Source: Pseudomonadota bacterium
Lineage (GTDB): Bacteria > Pseudomonadota > Gammaproteobacteria > Burkholderiales > Rhodocyclaceae
Direction: 5' to 3'
DNA length: 9,164 bases
Assembly (NCBI GenBank): GCA_021811225.1
Contig: JAJZPJ010000105.1
Location: forward strand, 1-9,164
Shown: piece after piece, positions 6,671 to 9,164 of the stretch
Position numbering within the stretch: position 1 is the stretch's first letter
How the letters are laid out: each line of letters begins with the position of its first letter
Made by a program: the position numbers and the translations under genes
The notes under the pieces: model-generated
Database searches by the model: none
What the model was told of the DNA's origin: nothing
Seen by the model: only the letters and a program-made list of their open reading frames with translations

Positions 6671-8056
6671 ATGCAACGGTTCCTCGTCTCGGCAGCGCAC
6701 AAGTCCTCGGGCAAGACGACGGTCAGCATCGGTCTGTGCGCGGCGCTCGCAGCGCGCGCTCACTCGGTGCAGCCGTTCAAGAAGGGCCCGGACTACATCG
6801 ACCCGCTCTGGCTCGGTCGCGCCGCCGGCCGCCCTTGCCGCAACCTCGATTTCCATCTGTCAACGCACGTCGAGCTGAAGGCGCAATTCGCCCGCCACGG
6901 CCACGACGCCGACGTCTGCCTGGTCGAGGGCAACAAGGGCCTCTACGACGGCCTCGATCTCGAGGGCAGCAACAGCAATGCGGCGCTGGCGCGGCTGCTC
7001 GATCTGCCGGTGGTGCTGGTGCTCGACGCGCGCGGCATGACCCGCGGCATCGCCCCCCTGATCCTCGGCTATCAGGCCTTCGACCGCGAACTCAAGATCG
7101 CCGGGGTGATTTTGAACCAGCTGGGCGGCAGCCGCCACGAATCCAAGCTGCGGGCCGTCATCGAGCACTACACCGACGTCCCGGTGCTGGGCGCGATCGG
7201 CGCCGACCCGCGTCTGGCATTGACCGAGCGCCATCTCGGCCTGATGCCGGCGAACGAGACGCTCGCCGCCGAGTCGAGCATCCGGGAGATCGCCAAACTC
7301 GTGGCGGCGCAGGTGGACCTCGATCGCCTGCTGACCGCAACCACCGCCGCCGTCACCCTGCCGCGACCGCTGCCGGCCAGGGGAGTGCCGGCAAGCTTGC
7401 GCATCGCCGTCGCCCGCGACGCCGCCTTCGGCTTCTATTACGCCGACGATCTCGATGCTTTCGCGGCCGCGGGCGCCGAACTGCTGCCCTTCGACACCCT
7501 GAAGGATGCGCGCCTGCCCGACTGCGACGGCCTGTTCATCGGCGGCGGCTTCCCCGAGAGCTTTCTCGAGCAACTGGAGGCCAACGCCGCGCTGCGCGGC
7601 GACATCCGCGCCGCCATCGAAGCCGGGCTGCCCGCCTACGCGGAATGCGGCGGCCTGATGTACCTGGCGCGCAGCATCAGCTGGCGCGGCGTGACCAGGC
7701 GCATGGTCGGCGCCATCGCCGGCGACGTGGCGATGCACGACAGGCCGGTCGGCCGCGGCTACGTCCGGCTCGCCGCCACGGCCGCGCACCCCTGGCTCGC
7801 CGGGCCGGTGGCGGCGCACGAATTCCACTATTCCGGCCTCGAAGGACTGGCCCCCGACACGCGCTTCGCCTATGGGATGGAGCGCGGCCATGGCATAGAC
7901 GGCACGAACGATGGCATCATCCACCGCCGGCTGCTGGCGAGCTACAGCCACCTGCGCAGCACCTCCGACTGCGACTGGGTGGCGCGTTTCGTCGGCTATG
8001 TGCGCGCGTGCAAAGTACAACGGGATTCAAGGGAGAACCAAAGATGTTTACCGTGA
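6671..8056 (+). CDS. dsrN: DsrN, siroheme amidase (CobB/CbiA-like, glutamine-dependent)
   Basis: This 461-residue cytoplasmic enzyme resembles cobyrinic acid a,c-diamide synthase. In A. vinosum its counterpart is linked to ATP- and glutamine-dependent amidation of siroheme to the siro(heme)amide of DsrAB. The N-terminal ATP-binding domain has a P-loop AHKSSGKTT (residues 9-17), the family motif KKGPDYIDP (37-45) and EGNKGLYDG (86-94). The C-terminal class-I glutamine amidotransferase-like domain has GGGFPES (291-297), the nucleophile C326 in AECGG, and the HEFHYS motif at 383-388; SYSHL near the end is also typical. The P-loop begins with Ala in place of the usual Gly and has a lysine (K11) four residues before the catalytic K15. 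The start is fixed by an in-frame stop 6 bp upstream. About 20 residues after the conserved DWVARFVGY look unconserved, and the end overlaps dsrR by 13 nt. A true CobB is less likely, as no other cobalamin genes specific to that path are present. Confidence 0.92.
   Translation: MQRFLVSAAHKSSGKTTVSIGLCAALAARAHSVQPFKKGPDYIDPLWLGRAAGRPCRNLDFHLSTHVELKAQFARHGHDADVCLVEGNKGLYDGLDLEGSNSNAALARLLDLPVVLVLDARGMTRGIAPLILGYQAFDRELKIAGVILNQLGGSRHESKLRAVIEHYTDVPVLGAIGADPRLALTERHLGLMPANETLAAESSIREIAKLVAAQVDLDRLLTATTAAVTLPRPLPARGVPASLRIAVARDAAFGFYYADDLDAFAAAGAELLPFDTLKDARLPDCDGLFIGGGFPESFLEQLEANAALRGDIRAAIEAGLPAYAECGGLMYLARSISWRGVTRRMVGAIAGDVAMHDRPVGRGYVRLAATAAHPWLAGPVAAHEFHYSGLEGLAPDTRFAYGMERGHGIDGTNDGIIHRRLLASYSHLRSTSDCDWVARFVGYVRACKVQRDSRENQRCLP
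8030..8036 (+). promoter_or_regulatory. Ribosome binding site of dsrR inside the dsrN 3' end
   Basis: AGGGAGA lies 7 nt before the dsrR ATG at 8044. It is one of the best Shine-Dalgarno matches in the window and is embedded in the last codons of dsrN, which suggests coupled or independently strong translation of dsrR. Confidence 0.65.
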
Positions 8057-8388
8057 CAGCGGCGGCCGCCGAGCAGATCCTGCGCGCCGCCGAGCAGCAG
8101 GGCGAAGGACTGCACCAGTCCAAGTTGCGGGTCGCCGCCAAGCTCGGCGAACAAGGCGATCTGCTCTACGGCATGGGCTTCGACGATGAACGCGAAGAGG
8201 ACTTGGTTCTCGACTGCGGCGGGGTGGCGGTGCTGATCGCGCCGCCGAGTCTGTCCCTGCTCGAAGACGCCACCCTCGACTTCGTCGAGATCAGCGCCGG
8301 CGAGTATCAATTCATCTTCGTCAATCCCGTCGTCTCGGGCGCCTGCGGCAACGGCGGCTGCGGCGGCTGCGGCGGCGAGCAATGTTGA
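8044..8388 (+). CDS. dsrR: DsrR, A-type carrier (IscA)-like accessory protein with Cys/Gly-rich tail
   Basis: This 114-residue protein has the fold signature of the HesB/IscA family: LRVAAKLGEQGDLLYGMGFD near residues 28-47 lines up with the IscA segment LRVxxxGGCSGxxYxMxFD, and FIFVNP (90-95) with IscA FxFxNP. The first IscA cluster cysteine is absent (EQG in place of the CSG region). DsrR of A. vinosum is reported to lack the conserved cluster cysteines and to affect dsr expression after transcription. Here the C-terminus instead carries C101, C106, C109 and C114 in a glycine-rich tail, plus C58 in the middle, so metal or Fe-S binding at the tail cannot be ruled out. The ATG is set by AGGGAGA at 8030-8036, overlaps dsrN by 13 nt, and the 3' end overlaps the SUMT start by up to 7 nt. 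A genuine IscA/ErpA is unlikely given the missing first cysteine and the place after dsrN. Confidence 0.88.
   Translation: MFTVTAAAAEQILRAAEQQGEGLHQSKLRVAAKLGEQGDLLYGMGFDDEREEDLVLDCGGVAVLIAPPSLSLLEDATLDFVEISAGEYQFIFVNPVVSGACGNGGCGGCGGEQC
8353..8376 (+). repeat. Tandem 9-nt repeat GGCGGCTGC in the dsrR 3' end
   Basis: GGCGGCTGC occurs twice in tandem (8353-8361 and 8362-8370) and is followed by a partial third copy GGCGGC (8371-8376). It is in frame and encodes Gly-Gly-Cys units (residues 104-111 of DsrR). A length change by one unit would add or remove one cysteine without a frameshift. Confidence 0.8.
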
Positions 8389-9164
8389 GCATGGATCGCG
8401 GAACGCCTGCTCCGGCGCCTTCGACCGAGCCGCTGCGGCGTCCCCGGCCGGCGGTGCCGGGCACCGTCTATCTGGTCGGCGCCGGACCGGGCGATCCCGA
8501 ACTCCTGACCCTGCGCGCCGCGACGCTGCTCTCCCAGGCCGACGTGATCGTCTATGACCACCTGGTGGCGCCGGCCATCCTCGATCTGGCACGCGCCGAC
8601 GCCGAGCGCATCTACGCCGGCAAGGAGCGCGGCAATCACACCCTGCCCCAGCAGGAGCTGAACCTGCTGCTGGTGCATCTCGCGCAACAGGGTCGCGTGG
8701 TGGTGCGCCTGAAGGGCGGAGATCCCTACACCTTCGGCCGCGGCGGCGAAGAGGTGGAAATCCTGTTCGAGCACCGGGTGCCCTTCGAGGTGGTGCCCGG
8801 CGTCACCGCCGCGGCCGGGATCGCCGCCTACGCCGGCATCCCGCTCACCCACCGCTCCTGCGCGCAGGCCTGCGTCTTCGTCACCGGCCACCTCCAGGAC
8901 GGCAGCATGGGCCTGGACTGGCCGGCGCTGGCGCGGCCGCGTCAGACGGTGGTGATCTACATGGGTCTGCACGGCCTGCCGACGCTGTGCCGCGAGCTGA
9001 TGGCCCACGGCCTGCCGGCCGACTGGCCGGCCGCGATCGTGATGCAGGGCACCACCGCCTTTCAGCGCACCGTCACCGGCACGCTCTCGACCCTGCCGGA
9101 ACTGGCCGAGGCGGCGCGGCTCAAGGCCCCGACGCTGATCATCGTCGGCGAGGTGGTCAGGCTG
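8382..9164 (+). CDS. cobA: Uroporphyrinogen-III C-methyltransferase, SUMT (3' partial)
   Basis: This enzyme (EC 2.1.1.107) adds two SAM-derived methyl groups to uroporphyrinogen III to give precorrin-2, the branch point to siroheme and cobalamin. Visible SUMT motifs, counted from 8382, are VGAGPGDPELLTLRA (32-46), the glycine-rich LKGGDPYTFGRGGEE (110-124), VPGVTAAAGIAAYAGIPLTHR after it, and a near-terminal PTLIIVGEVV. The frame runs open to the window end, 261 codons, and only a short C-terminal tail should be missing. A proline-rich stretch of about 25 residues precedes the methyltransferase domain, and there is no room for the CysG N-terminal dehydrogenase/ferrochelatase domain, so it is a stand-alone SUMT. 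ATG 8382 (GGCGG 6 nt ahead, inside dsrR) and ATG 8391 are both possible starts, in the same frame. Next to dsrN it most likely supplies siroheme for DsrAB. The symbol could equally be cysG-like or sumT. Confidence 0.92.
   Translation, partial: MLSMDRGTPAPAPSTEPLRRPRPAVPGTVYLVGAGPGDPELLTLRAATLLSQADVIVYDHLVAPAILDLARADAERIYAGKERGNHTLPQQELNLLLVHLAQQGRVVVRLKGGDPYTFGRGGEEVEILFEHRVPFEVVPGVTAAAGIAAYAGIPLTHRSCAQACVFVTGHLQDGSMGLDWPALARPRQTVVIYMGLHGLPTLCRELMAHGLPADWPAAIVMQGTTAFQRTVTGTLSTLPELAEAARLKAPTLIIVGEVVRL

Noticed and set aside
6736..8388. Frame running from 6736 through dsrN into dsrR, suggesting a longer DsrR fusion
   Set aside because: The upstream part is an arginine/proline-rich shadow of dsrN; the IscA-like domain begins at the ATG at 8044, which has its own strong ribosome site.
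1..9164. CRISPR arrays, tRNA or rRNA genes, insertion sequences, prophage genes or defence systems
   Set aside because: None seen; coding of dsr genes fills the window almost completely and no spaced repeats, transposase motifs or RNA gene signatures are present.

Overview
The window is a compact, one-direction stretch of a dsr (dissimilatory sulfur metabolism) gene cluster. All genes are on the + strand, in the order dsrM (5' end cut off), dsrK, dsrL, dsrJ, dsrO, dsrP, dsrN, dsrR, then a stand-alone uroporphyrinogen-III C-methyltransferase gene (cobA/SUMT, 3' end cut off). This MKLJOPNR order, and above all the presence of dsrL inside it, is the arrangement known from sulfur-oxidising bacteria such as Allochromatium vinosum, which run Dsr in reverse to oxidise stored or imported sulfur to sulfite. 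The DNA is very GC-rich and coding is dense. A sulfur-oxidising proteobacterium (beta- or gammaproteobacterial type) is the best guess, but the window alone does not fix the taxon. The catalytic genes dsrAB, dsrEFH and dsrC would be expected just upstream of position 1.

Bases 1-6524 encode the electron-transfer part. DsrM (membrane cytochrome b), DsrK (cytoplasmic HdrD-like Fe-S protein), DsrJ (periplasmic triheme cytochrome c), DsrO (periplasmic ferredoxin-like protein with a Tat signal) and DsrP (polytopic NrfD-like membrane protein) make the transmembrane DsrMKJOP complex. DsrL, a soluble Fe-S flavoprotein, sits between dsrK and dsrJ and is thought to pass electrons from DsrAB to NAD+. Genes abut or overlap by a few bases, so this part looks like one transcript with coupled translation.

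Bases 6525-6670 are the only real gap, 146 bp, with a 9-bp direct repeat and a weak hairpin but no convincing promoter or terminator. Bases 6671-9164 are the cofactor and accessory part: DsrN (glutamine-dependent amidase making siroheme amide), DsrR (A-type carrier-like small protein) and SUMT (first committed step to siroheme). SUMT feeds the siroheme that DsrN modifies for DsrAB, so the last three genes read as a cofactor supply unit.

This is a known system and not a new one. The most unusual points are a glycine/cysteine-rich tail on DsrR encoded by a 9-nt tandem repeat, and the SUMT gene at the end of the cluster where A. vinosum has dsrS.
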